Source of the DNA: an uncultured Chloroflexota bacterium
GTDB lineage: Bacteria; Chloroflexota; Limnocylindria; Limnocylindrales; Limnocylindraceae
NCBI GenBank assembly: GCA_903851225.1
Contig: CAINNT010000082.1
Span: 1-31,801 of the forward strand
DNA length: 31,801 nt
Direction of reading: 5' to 3'
Positions within the stretch are counted from its first letter, which is position 1, and each line of letters opens with the position of its first letter. A program made the position numbers and the translations under genes. Shown in pieces: positions 25,624-31,801 of the stretch. Below the pieces are notes generated by a model. The model did no database searches, was not told the DNA's origin, and was given only the letters and a program-made list of their open reading frames with translations.

Positions 25624-26739
25624 TCAGGAAGGCGTGCGCACCGGCATCACAACGTGCAGGTAGTCGCGACCGTCAAGCGGACGAAGCAACCCGGGTGCGA
25701 CAGGGCCAGTGAGCTCAAGTGCAAATTGATCGGCATCAACCCGCGAGAGCACATCGACGAGGTACTTCGCGTTGAATGCGATCGTCGTTCCCTCGCCCTC
25801 TACTTTCGCTTCGACGTGCGCGGCGTGATCGCCTACGTCTGCCGCTGCGGTGATGTCGATCGCGCCGCCGTTTGTCGTCGTGATCGCGAAGCGCACGATA
25901 TGGGCGGACGCATCGGCAACAACCTGGGCCAACTTCACCGCCGAGAGGAAACTGTCGCGCTCGAGAGTCACCTTTGTGGTGTGGCTCGTTGGAACAACCT
26001 GCTGGAAGTTCGGGAACTGTCCTTCGATCAAGCGGCTGACCAGCATGGTGTCACCAAGCTTGAACTGCAGCTGGTTCTTGGTTGGGGTAAAGGTGATCTC
26101 AACAAGATCCTCCACATCAGAGAGTAGGCGCAACAGCTCTGCATACGAACGGGCGGGCACAATCAGGCTCGTCTCTGGTGCAGCTTCAGCGAGCGCCGCG
26201 CCCGCCACGGCGATGCGGTAGTTATCGGCCGCTGCGAATGTCGCCTTCTCGCCGGTGAACTTCGTCAGCACACCGGTAAGAATCGGTCGCGCCTCATCAC
26301 CGGCGGCGGCAAATACGGTTGATTCAAGTGCAGCCCGTAGGGCCTTTTGGGTAATCCGCGCCGTTGGCCGCTCGCCTGCAGCGCCGACCGGTGGGTAGTC
26401 ATCGGCAGAGGTGGCGCGAAGGTGCGAGGCGTTTCGACCACACTTGATCTGCGCGCGACCGTCGTCGAGAAGCGACAGGTCAATCTTCTCGTTTGGGAGC
26501 CCGTTCACCACATCGGCGAGCAGCCGGGCGGGGATGGTGGTGGAGCCCTTCTCTTCCACCTTTGCTGGCACCCAGTGCGTGATTGCGATCTCCAGGTTTG
26601 TAGCAACTAAGCGAAGCCCGCCATCCTCGGTGCCGAGGTAGACGTTCGACAGAATAGGCAGGGCGTTGCGGACGGCGACGGCATGGCCGACGACGGCGAG
26701 CCCGCGAGCAAGGTGGTCCTGGATTACCGAGAGTTTCAT
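25624..26739 (-). CDS. dnaN: DNA polymerase III sliding clamp (beta subunit)
   Basis: Encodes 371 residues from MKLSVIQDHLARGLAVVGHA. The ATG at 26737-26739 is chosen over a GTG four codons upstream because a GGAGGA ribosome-binding site lies 4 bases before it and the clamp family starts this way. Motifs include LPILSNVYLGTEDGGLRLVATNLEI, the FAAAGDEARPILTGV region and the C-terminal ending VAPGLLRPLDGRDYLHVVMPVR, the canonical P-M-R ending. The clamp encircles DNA and tethers polymerase III. It is separated from dnaA by a 317-base non-coding region, the likely origin. Confidence 0.97.
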   Translation of the reverse strand: MKLSVIQDHLARGLAVVGHAVAVRNALPILSNVYLGTEDGGLRLVATNLEIAITHWVPAKVEEKGSTTIPARLLADVVNGLPNEKIDLSLLDDGRAQIKCGRNASHLRATSADDYPPVGAAGERPTARITQKALRAALESTVFAAAGDEARPILTGVLTKFTGEKATFAAADNYRIAVAGAALAEAAPETSLIVPARSYAELLRLLSDVEDLVEITFTPTKNQLQFKLGDTMLVSRLIEGQFPNFQQVVPTSHTTKVTLERDSFLSAVKLAQVVADASAHIVRFAITTTNGGAIDITAAADVGDHAAHVEAKVEGEGTTIAFNAKYLVDVLSRVDADQFALELTGPVAPGLLRPLDGRDYLHVVMPVRTPS

Positions 26740-26955
26740 CTGTTCCTCCACAAGCTGATTCCCCCTCTAGGGTACTAGTCTCTTACCTGTTGTATCTCGT
26801 CATCACCGTATTCGTACTGTGGGCGGCGTGGAGACCCGCGCTCGCCCTCGCACAAACCGGCCGTGGGAAGCCCCCCTCCCCCCGTGGAGAACCCACAGGG
26901 CCACCACGCACAACCCTGTAGCCGCTGGGGAGAGCCTGCGGAGAACCCTCGTCGC

Positions 26956-26964
26956 TTATCCACA
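26956..26964 (+). promoter_or_regulatory. Perfect DnaA box (TTATCCACA)
   Basis: An exact match to the nine-base high-affinity DnaA-box consensus, about 90 bases past the dnaA stop. Exact matches by chance in 300 bases of such GC-rich sequence are unlikely. Confidence 0.65.
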
Positions 26965-27018
26965 CCCCACCCCACACCAGGGCGGGCAGCCCCCCACGAA
27001 ACCACAGCAAAAGCGGCG

Positions 27019-27027
27019 TTATCCACG
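27019..27027 (+). promoter_or_regulatory. DnaA-box-like site (TTATCCACG)
   Basis: Differs from the consensus only at the last base. It lies 63 bases from the perfect box on the same strand, with an ATGTCCACA variant beginning 11 bases further on. The spacing of the three sites is compatible with cooperative DnaA binding, but that is an inference. Confidence 0.5.
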
Positions 27028-27056
27028 AGATGTCCACACTCGCGCCGGCGGTGAGC

Positions 27057-28484
27057 TTAGGTGCGAGCGGCAACCCCTTGGCCGAGTCGAAGGAGGGCCT
27101 CGCGCAACAAGGCAACCTCTCGGCGCAACTCGCCGTCGTAGGTCATCTCCCGCTCAATTTTGGTGCACGCATGAATGACAGTGGAGTGGTCTCGCCCGCC
27201 GAGGGCGGCACCGATCCGCACGAGGGAGGCGTCGGTCTCCTCGCGAGAGAGGTATGCCGCGATCTGTCGCGGAGTCACGATCTCCCGGTCGCGCTTTGGT
27301 CCACGGAGCTGCTCGACCGTGAGGCTGAAGTGCTCGGCGACCGCGGCGACAACCTGCTCTGGCTCGAGGATGCGCTTCGGGTTCGGGTAAACCGCTTCGT
27401 TCAGAACACGCGCAGCGAGCTCCATTGTGACCGGCATGCCACTCAGGCGGCCAACCGCAACAAGGCGCGTCAGCGCACCCTCAAGTTCGCGCACATTGCT
27501 CTGTACGCGCCGCGCAACTTGTTCCACGACATCGTTTGCAACGATGACGCCGCTCTCTTCCGCCTTTGCGCGCAAGATTGCAATACGCGTTTCAAGATCT
27601 GGCGACGAGATGTCGGCGATAAGCCCCCACTCAAATCGCGAGCGAAGACGCTCCTCAAGCAACGAGATTTCTTTCGGTGTTCGATCCGACGTCAACACGA
27701 TCTGTTTTCCCGCGGAGTGCAGCGCGTTGAACGTATGGAAGAACTCTTCCTGCGTTCGCTCTTTATCAGCAAGGAACTGAATGTCGTCGATGAGAAGTAC
27801 ATCAATCTTCCGGAATCGCGAACGGAACGCCTCAGCACCACCCTGTTGGATGCTGGTGATGAACTCGTTCGTGAACGCCTCTCCGGTGATGTACAACACC
27901 TGACGCTTTGGCGAGCGTTCAGCGACAGCGTTGCCGATTGCGTGCAGCAAGTGCGTTTTACCAAGGCCGGTACCGCCATACAAGAAGAGTGGGTTGTATG
28001 CCCCACCCGGCCGCTCAGAAACCGAGAGCGACGCTGCATGCGCCAATCGATTCGCTGCGCCAACAACGTAGGTGGCAAACGTGTAGCGTGCATTCAAGTT
28101 CGTTGCACGTGTTGGGGCGTCGCGATCAACGATACGCACGCTCTCTTGTGGCGCGGCAACACGTGGGGTCGCATCGCCTGCAGCGACACCCTTCCCTTTT
28201 GCAGCGAGCGCACCGTGCGCATCGAGCTCGGCATCGCTGACGACCTCAACAGAGAGGGTGACGCTATAACCAACAACCTTCGCCAGTGTCTGTGCGATCA
28301 GGGAGCGGTAGCGCTCATCAACCCAATCTTTTGCAAACCCCGAGGGAACGCCGAGAACGAAGGTCGCCGTTGGCTCATCAACGCGGAGAAGTGCGGTGCG
28401 ACGGAACCAGGTCTCAAAGGTGGCCTGCGAGAGGCTGATCTCCAGCTCTCCGAGGACCGCGCGCCAGACCTGTCGTCGATCCAT
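27057..28484 (-). CDS. dnaA: Chromosomal replication initiator DnaA
   Basis: Encodes 475 residues from MDRRQVWRAVLGELEISLSQ. An upstream ATG in the same frame would add 72 residues of low-complexity sequence with no DnaA features, and a GGAGG ribosome-binding site precedes the chosen start. Domain I has the LSQATFETWFRRT helix pair. The AAA+ ATPase domain has Walker A YGGTGLGKTHLL (canonical GxxGxGKT), Walker B VLLIDDIQFLADKERTQEEF and the sensor segment TSDRTPKEISLLEERLRSRF. Domain IV carries the DnaA-box-binding helix-turn-helix, PRQIAAYLSREETDASLVRI and LGGRDHSTVIHACTKI. It is divergent from rpmH. Confidence 0.97.
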   Translation of the reverse strand: MDRRQVWRAVLGELEISLSQATFETWFRRTALLRVDEPTATFVLGVPSGFAKDWVDERYRSLIAQTLAKVVGYSVTLSVEVVSDAELDAHGALAAKGKGVAAGDATPRVAAPQESVRIVDRDAPTRATNLNARYTFATYVVGAANRLAHAASLSVSERPGGAYNPLFLYGGTGLGKTHLLHAIGNAVAERSPKRQVLYITGEAFTNEFITSIQQGGAEAFRSRFRKIDVLLIDDIQFLADKERTQEEFFHTFNALHSAGKQIVLTSDRTPKEISLLEERLRSRFEWGLIADISSPDLETRIAILRAKAEESGVIVANDVVEQVARRVQSNVRELEGALTRLVAVGRLSGMPVTMELAARVLNEAVYPNPKRILEPEQVVAAVAEHFSLTVEQLRGPKRDREIVTPRQIAAYLSREETDASLVRIGAALGGRDHSTVIHACTKIEREMTYDGELRREVALLREALLRLGQGVAART

Positions 28485-28683
28485 TCCGCAGCGCCCTCCA
28501 CTATTCCGTCGGTGTGCGCCACCAACACTGCGGCAGAAGGGCGGGGTCGCCGAGGAGTCGGCGAAGCCACCCTGTTGCAAGGTAGATTCTGTGCTGACCG
28601 GCCTGCGCCTGCCCCTCCCACAGCCCCGAACCGAGAGCCCAACCGACGGTGTGATGTCGTGTGGTCCCTTTGTGGGGAGGCGG

Positions 28684-28711
28684 AGAATAGCACCCGCCAT
28701 AGTTCCTGCAA
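28684..28711 (-). promoter_or_regulatory. Candidate dnaA promoter
   Basis: On the minus strand TTGCAG (28706-28711) and TATTCT (28684-28689) are separated by 16 bases, a weak sigma-70-type pair. It would give a leader of roughly 190 bases before the dnaA start. The match is modest and other sites are possible. Confidence 0.35.
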
Positions 28712-28732
28712 GCCCCGACCCGCTCCAATTTT

Positions 28733-28766
28733 AGATACCCCCTAGGGGTATCTCGGGAAATTCCCG
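28733..28766. repeat. Two adjacent palindromes upstream of dnaA
   Basis: AGATACCCC / GGGGTATCT (9-base perfect arms at 28733-28741 and 28745-28753, 3-base centre) is followed directly by CGGGAA-A-TTCCCG (28754-28766). Both have the form of dimeric repressor operators. They lie between the two divergent promoters. Confidence 0.6.
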
Positions 28767-28779
28767 TTACAGGGGTAGT

Positions 28780-28807
28780 GGCAGGGGTGGCAATTGACAC
28801 CCCTGCC
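28780..28807. repeat. Perfect 10-base inverted repeat over the rpmH promoter
   Basis: GGCAGGGGTG (28780-28789) and CACCCCTGCC (28798-28807) are exact reverse complements separated by GCAATTGA. The right arm overlaps the -35 hexamer TTGACA, so a protein bound here would be expected to affect rpmH transcription. Confidence 0.6.
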
Positions 28808-28823
28808 CGCAAGGGACGATACT
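28794..28823 (+). promoter_or_regulatory. Sigma-70-type promoter for the rpmH operon
   Basis: A perfect -35 TTGACA (28794-28799) and a -10-like GATACT (28818-28823) are separated by 18 bases. Transcription would start near 28830 and give a leader of about 110 bases before rpmH. Confidence 0.6.
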
Positions 28824-28940
28824 TCCCCTCTCAGAACCGCCCCCTTCGCGGCCTGAGAGAAAACCAGGAAGAACCCCTCGGGGGCCACCGCTACCAACGG
28901 CAATCGTGGCACCCGAGACCACCGGATCGGAGCGATACCA

Positions 28941-29075
28941 ATGAAGCGAACGTATCAGCCGAAGAAGCGCCAGCGGTTCCGCGAGCACGGATTCCGCAAG
29001 CGCATGTCGACAACGTCCGGCCGCAGGGTTCTTGCCCGACGCCGCGCACGCGGTCGCAAGCGTCTCACCGTCTGA
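28941..29075 (+). CDS. rpmH: 50S ribosomal protein L34
   Basis: Encodes 44 residues, [20 protein letters not shown] and on to a C-terminal RKRLTV, the normal L34 length and pattern (KRTYQPxxxxRxRxHGFRxRM, then GRxVLxRRRxxGRxxL). It is a basic protein of the large ribosomal subunit. It is the first gene of the plus-strand rpmH-rnpA-yidD-yidC-jag cluster. A weak purine-rich site (GGAGCG) lies about 7 bases before the ATG. It is divergent from dnaA, a widely conserved arrangement. Confidence 0.97.
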   Translation: MKRTYQPKKRQRFREHGFRKRMSTTSGRRVLARRRARGRKRLTV

Positions 29076-29110
29076 TCAGGGCGGCGCGTTCGCGCCCCAG
29101 GAGCATTGAC

Positions 29111-29449
29111 ATGTTGCGCACACCCTCTGACTTCGCCGCGTTGAGCGTCGCACCCGGCGTTACCACGCCGCTGCTCGGCGTTCGTCATCGAACCGTTCCT
29201 ACAACTGATAGTTCGGCACCGCTCCGTCTCGGTATCGCGACGAGCCGCAAGGTTGGGAACGCCGTTGTGCGCAACCGCATTCGACGCCGACTGAAGAGCA
29301 TCGCGCGCGAGCTTGCACCACAGGTCCGACCCGGCGCAGAGATCTTGGTCGGCGTTCGCACTGCTGCAAGCACCGCAACGAGTGCGGAGTTGCGCGCCGC
29401 GCTTACGGATTGTCTGCATCGCGCAAACCTGATGGAGATCGCATCGTGA
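29111..29449 (+). CDS. rnpA: Ribonuclease P protein component
   Basis: Encodes 112 residues from MLRTPSDFAALSVAPG. The frame is open further upstream, but that part overlaps rpmH in another frame; the chosen ATG has an AGGAG site 7 bases upstream. RnpA assists the RNase P RNA in maturing tRNA 5' ends. The RNR signature is clear: LGIATSRKVGNAVVRNRIRR (59-78) followed by RLKSIARE. It follows rpmH after 35 bases and its stop overlaps the yidD GTG start by 4 bases. Confidence 0.95.
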   Translation: MLRTPSDFAALSVAPGVTTPLLGVRHRTVPTTDSSAPLRLGIATSRKVGNAVVRNRIRRRLKSIARELAPQVRPGAEILVGVRTAASTATSAELRAALTDCLHRANLMEIAS

Positions 29450-29682
29450 GCACGCTGCGCCGCATCGTTGGCCTCCCAGCCCTCGCCGGACGACTGCTCA
29501 TCAAAGCGTATCGGGTGGTGTTCTTTTGGCTCCCGTCGAGCTGCCGCTTTGAGCCGAGCTGCTCGCGCTACACAGAGGAGGCGATCGTGAAGTACGGACT
29601 ACTCAAAGGTTCATGGATGGGGGCGAAGCGCATCGCGCGCTGCTCGCCACTCAGCGCTGGCGGATTGGATCCAGTTCGATGA
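29446..29682 (+). CDS. yidD: Membrane protein insertion efficiency factor YidD
   Basis: Encodes 78 residues, starting at a GTG that overlaps the rnpA stop (GTGA); a GGAGAT site lies upstream. YidD is a small membrane-associated protein that aids YidC-dependent insertion. The family motif is present: KAYRVVFFWLPSSCRFEPSC then SRYTEEAIVKYGLLKG, and the ending ARCSPLSAGGLDPVR matches the RCHPxxxGGxDPV pattern with C-S-P replacing C-H-P. The stop overlaps the yidC ATG by 4 bases. Confidence 0.94.
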   Translation: MSTLRRIVGLPALAGRLLIKAYRVVFFWLPSSCRFEPSCSRYTEEAIVKYGLLKGSWMGAKRIARCSPLSAGGLDPVR

Positions 29683-30794
29683 GCCGCCGCACATTGAAGA
29701 CGCTTGGGCTTCTGGGCCTGGCACTTCTCGTAGTTGCCGCATGCGCCCCAGACACTGCTGGCGCAACTGCGACCCCAATCCCATCGCCACTCGCGCCAGT
29801 AAGCCCAGGTGGGGACCCGTTCCAACTTCTCTCGTGGCTCTTCACACCGGTATTCCAAGCGCTCTTTATCGGACTGGTTCTCCTCGACAAGCTGACTGGT
29901 GACATCGGTATCTCCATCCTTCTTCTCACCTTGGTGATTCGCATCATCTTGATCTCGCCGTATCGCAAGCAACTGGTGAGCCAAAAGCGCACGCAGCTAC
30001 TCGCGCCAGAGGTGGCCGAGATTCAGCGTCGCTACAAGGGCGACAAGGTCAAGATCCAGCAGGCGCAGATGGAGCTCTACAGGTCACGGGGTGTGAGCCC
30101 GTTTGGCGGCTGCCTGCCAACTCTGCTGCAATTCATCGTGCTGATCCCGATGTATGCGGTCATCTCAAGCGGACTGACAAACCCAGAGCCTCAGGCGATG
30201 TTGCGAGTCTTCGGCTTCGATATCGGCGCTGCGATCGGGTTCACCTGCGCAACAGCTGATGCAACCCAGCCTTGCATCGAAGCAAGCGTGCCGTGGCTCG
30301 GCTTGGAAAACGCATCGCTCCCATCCGTTATCGACGTCGCTGGGTTCGGCGTTTCAATTCTCGCCGTCATCAGCGCACTGCTTCAGGTTATCCAGACGCG
30401 CATGGTGATCAATCCGAATGCATCGAAGAACGATCCAATGTCAGGCGCACAGGGTCAGACCATGGTGCTCCTGCCGCTCATCTCGGTACTGTACGGCGGG
30501 ATTCTTCCTGCCGGCCTGTTCATCTACTGGATCTCGTCCACGCTGTTCTCGATTGGCCAGCAGTACTTGATCCTCGGTTTCGGTGGGCTCTTCCCGCTCT
30601 TTGGTTGGACGCCCGCCTTTGCCGTTAACCATGCCCCGAGGTTCCCAGTGACGATGCCGGAATCAGTTCCGGATGTTGCTGGGGAGGCGGCGGTTCCACA
30701 CGAGCGAACGGAGCTTGATCGCGCCGCATCAGCGGCCGCCACGATCCGTTCGGCAAAGAAGCGCGACCGACACGGTCGACGAGGGAGTAGGTAA
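29679..30794 (+). CDS. yidC: Membrane protein insertase YidC/Oxa1
   Basis: Encodes 371 residues from MSRRTLKTLGLLGLALLVVA. The ATG overlaps the yidD stop. Residues 1-22 look like a lipoprotein signal (LLVVAAC, lipobox cysteine 22), followed by a threonine/proline-rich segment. The insertase core follows: ISILLLTLVIRIILISPYRKQ, with the conserved groove arginine, the cytoplasmic helical hairpin EVAEIQRRYKGDKVKIQQAQ, and FGGCLPTLLQFIVLIPMYAV. A 60-residue outer loop precedes the last helices LPLISVLYGGILPAGLFIYW. The C-terminal tail is basic (KKRDRHGRRGSR), as in ribosome-contacting YidC. It overlaps jag by one base. Confidence 0.95.
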   Translation: MSRRTLKTLGLLGLALLVVAACAPDTAGATATPIPSPLAPVSPGGDPFQLLSWLFTPVFQALFIGLVLLDKLTGDIGISILLLTLVIRIILISPYRKQLVSQKRTQLLAPEVAEIQRRYKGDKVKIQQAQMELYRSRGVSPFGGCLPTLLQFIVLIPMYAVISSGLTNPEPQAMLRVFGFDIGAAIGFTCATADATQPCIEASVPWLGLENASLPSVIDVAGFGVSILAVISALLQVIQTRMVINPNASKNDPMSGAQGQTMVLLPLISVLYGGILPAGLFIYWISSTLFSIGQQYLILGFGGLFPLFGWTPAFAVNHAPRFPVTMPESVPDVAGEAAVPHERTELDRAASAAATIRSAKKRDRHGRRGSR

Positions 30795-31696
30795 TGGCGA
30801 ACGAGAGTGCATATCAGGAGTTCACCGGCAAGAGCGTCGAAGAGGCACTGAAGGGTGCGTGTGAGGCGTTCAAGGTTGGCATCGGTGATCTCGATTTCGA
30901 GATCATCGCACCAGGATCACGTGGCGTTCTCGGGATGGGCGCCGAGCCTGCCCGAATCGTCGCTGCGCCAATCAGTGCGCTGGGCGGCGCCGCACCAAAG
31001 CGCGCTGGAGAGCCAAGCCGACCAGCTCCAGCCCCTGTTCGCGAAGAACGCGGGCCACGACCGGCACCACGTCGCGATGCACCGGTAGCGCGAACCGCTG
31101 CCTCGCAAGCGGGGGGACGGCCAGCACCGCGCGGAGATCGCGGACCACGACCTGAGCGTGCACCGCGACCAGAGCGCGCACCACGCGAGGATCGCGAGCC
31201 GCGAGAGCGACGCGAGCGCAGCGAGACAACCCCAGAGATGATCAGCGGCGGCAAGGAGATCCTTGAGACGCTCGTGAAGCATCTCGGCTTTGACGCAGAG
31301 GTGCGCGTGACCGGAACGGGCGCCGACAGCGTGTTGAACGTCGCTGGCACCTCACCAGAGGCAGTCGACGAGCTGAACAGCCTCATCGGTGGTCGCGGCG
31401 AGCGACTGCAGGCGATCCAGCATCTCGTGAACCTGATGCTCAGCCGCAAGATGGGCGAATGGGCCCGCGTCACCGTTGACATCGAAGAGTATCGAGGTCG
31501 ACGCGAGGCGCAGCTCCGCGCACTCGCGCGCAAGGCGGCAGACCGCGTCAAGGAGACCGGCCGCGCAGTGCAGCTTGAGCCGATGACGGCGCTGGAGCGC
31601 CGCTGGATTCACGTTGAGCTTCAGGAGATGGACGGCATTGCGACCGAGTCGGCGGGCGAAGAGCCCGAGCGACGCGTTGTCGTCATCCCGGCCTAA
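30794..31696 (+). CDS. jag: Jag/KhpB-type RNA-binding protein
   Basis: Encodes 300 residues. An N-terminal Jag_N domain (about 1-57; EFTGKSVEEALKGACEAFKV) is followed by a long low-complexity linker rich in Arg, Pro, Glu and Ala (about 70-150). A KH domain then carries the GxxG loop in LIGGRGERLQAIQHLVNLML, and an R3H domain carries TALERRWIHVELQEMDGI and ESAGEEPERRVVVIP. KhpB proteins bind RNA with KhpA and influence cell-wall growth in Firmicutes; the role here is inferred by homology. It overlaps the yidC stop by 1 base (TAATG). The linker is unusually arginine-rich. Confidence 0.93.
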   Translation: MANESAYQEFTGKSVEEALKGACEAFKVGIGDLDFEIIAPGSRGVLGMGAEPARIVAAPISALGGAAPKRAGEPSRPAPAPVREERGPRPAPRRDAPVARTAASQAGGRPAPRGDRGPRPERAPRPERAPREDREPRERRERSETTPEMISGGKEILETLVKHLGFDAEVRVTGTGADSVLNVAGTSPEAVDELNSLIGGRGERLQAIQHLVNLMLSRKMGEWARVTVDIEEYRGRREAQLRALARKAADRVKETGRAVQLEPMTALERRWIHVELQEMDGIATESAGEEPERRVVVIPA

Positions 31697-31712
31697 TCCA
31701 CTCTCGGCAACC

Positions 31713-31801
31713 ATGCCGACGAAAGATCCAAAACGGGAAGCGCACTTCCCTGCAATCGAGAAGCGGCACGGCGAGCCGATGAAGCACTGGTTCGCTGTGA
31801 T
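31713..31801 (+). CDS. DUF4287-like protein, N-terminal start only
   Basis: Only 29 codons are visible before the window ends: MPTKDPKREAHFPAIEKRHG then EPMKHWFAV. The FPAIExRxGxPxxHWF pattern resembles the small DUF4287 domain, whose function is unknown. It lies 16 bases after jag on the same strand, so it may be cotranscribed. No strong ribosome-binding site is seen. The call rests on a short match. Confidence 0.45.
   Translation, partial: MPTKDPKREAHFPAIEKRHGEPMKHWFAV

Larger units (their letters stand above)
26740..27056. other. Candidate replication origin (oriC) between dnaN and dnaA
   Basis: A 317-base gap without a convincing gene lies between dnaA and dnaN, a common oriC position. 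It contains two close matches to the DnaA-box consensus TTATCCACA (26956-26964 perfect; 27019-27027 one mismatch), a nearby ATGTCCACA (27030-27038, two mismatches) and a minus-strand TTCTCCACG (26883-26891, two mismatches). Strand composition is C-rich over about 26860-27010. The least GC-rich part is near dnaN (about 26777-26820), where an unwinding element might be. A single strong DUE is not obvious. Confidence 0.6.
28485..28940. other. Long divergent intergenic region between dnaA and rpmH
   Basis: The longest non-coding stretch in the window (456 bases). It holds a strong promoter toward rpmH, a weaker candidate promoter toward dnaA, and a cluster of short inverted repeats built on AGGGGTR (28733-28807). 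About 28485-28680 holds only the dnaA leader, in which I recognise nothing else. About 28825-28940 holds the rpmH leader with a small hairpin-prone CCCCTCGGGG element. No good DnaA boxes were found here. Confidence 0.7.

Noticed and set aside
26743..26751. DnaA-box-like TCCTCCACA next to the dnaN start
   Set aside because: Two mismatches to the consensus, and the same bases form the dnaN ribosome-binding site, which explains them.
27030..28745. 571-residue plus-strand open frame antisense to dnaA
   Set aside because: dnaA motifs are unambiguous on the minus strand, and the plus-strand translation has no domain pattern and covers the dnaA gene entirely.
1..31801. tRNA, rRNA, insertion sequences, prophage genes or a CRISPR array
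   Set aside because: No cloverleaf-like sequence, transposase motifs, flanking repeats or regularly spaced direct repeats were seen by eye. Covariance-model searches could not be run.

Overview
The window is about 31.8 kb of GC-rich, densely packed bacterial DNA that straddles the presumed chromosomal replication origin. Most gene junctions are 4-base stop/start overlaps or gaps under 40 bases. The origin block is dciA-recF-dnaN-dnaA on the minus strand, diverging from rpmH-rnpA-yidD-yidC-jag on the plus strand. Gene packing, a lipoprotein-like YidC, the DNA-binding and membrane protein styles and a fused glycosyltransferase suggest a streamlined Chloroflexota bacterium, perhaps of the freshwater Limnocylindria type. 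That assignment is an inference from general impression, not from a database search. I saw no rRNA, tRNA, insertion sequence, prophage or CRISPR array. Layout: positions 1-12024 (minus strand) hold a respiratory complex I operon in the order nuoA-B-C-D-H-[I/E]-F-[G-like/I]-J-K-L-M, with nuoM running off the left edge. Positions 12097-13278 hold a MidA/NDUFAF7-type methyltransferase whose mitochondrial relative is a complex I assembly factor acting on NuoD. Positions 13313-15302 hold folK and a divergent purH. Positions 15385-16215 hold two small unassigned genes (a membrane protein and a cupin-like protein). Positions 16126-21094 hold a giant tandem GT-C glycosyltransferase and a divergent GT2 polyprenyl-phosphate sugar synthase. 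Positions 21091-24084 hold a bifunctional-nuclease-domain protein and a large single-pass protein with a propeller-like C-terminus. Positions 24100-28484 hold dciA, recF, dnaN and dnaA, and positions 28941-31696 hold the rpmH-to-jag operon, followed by the start of a DUF4287-like gene. The most striking system is the complex I operon. The NADH-input genes lie between nuoH and nuoJ instead of between nuoD and nuoH. The N-terminal half of NuoI (first [4Fe-4S] motif) is fused to NuoE, and what looks like the C-terminal half of NuoI (second motif) sits at the end of an 848-residue NuoG replacement. That protein has NuoG-type iron-sulfur domains wrapped around a GltD/NfnB-type FAD and NADPH-binding core, and it lacks the molybdopterin-fold domain of NuoG. 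The arrangement is what an in-frame insertion of an E-F-G cassette into nuoI would leave behind. The NuoE and NuoF parts have lost canonical cluster ligands. I infer a complex I with a rebuilt, possibly NADPH-linked input module related to Sporomusa-type Nfn (Stn) transhydrogenases. Genes on both sides of the origin point away from it, so the highly expressed complex I, ribosomal and membrane-insertion genes run with replication.
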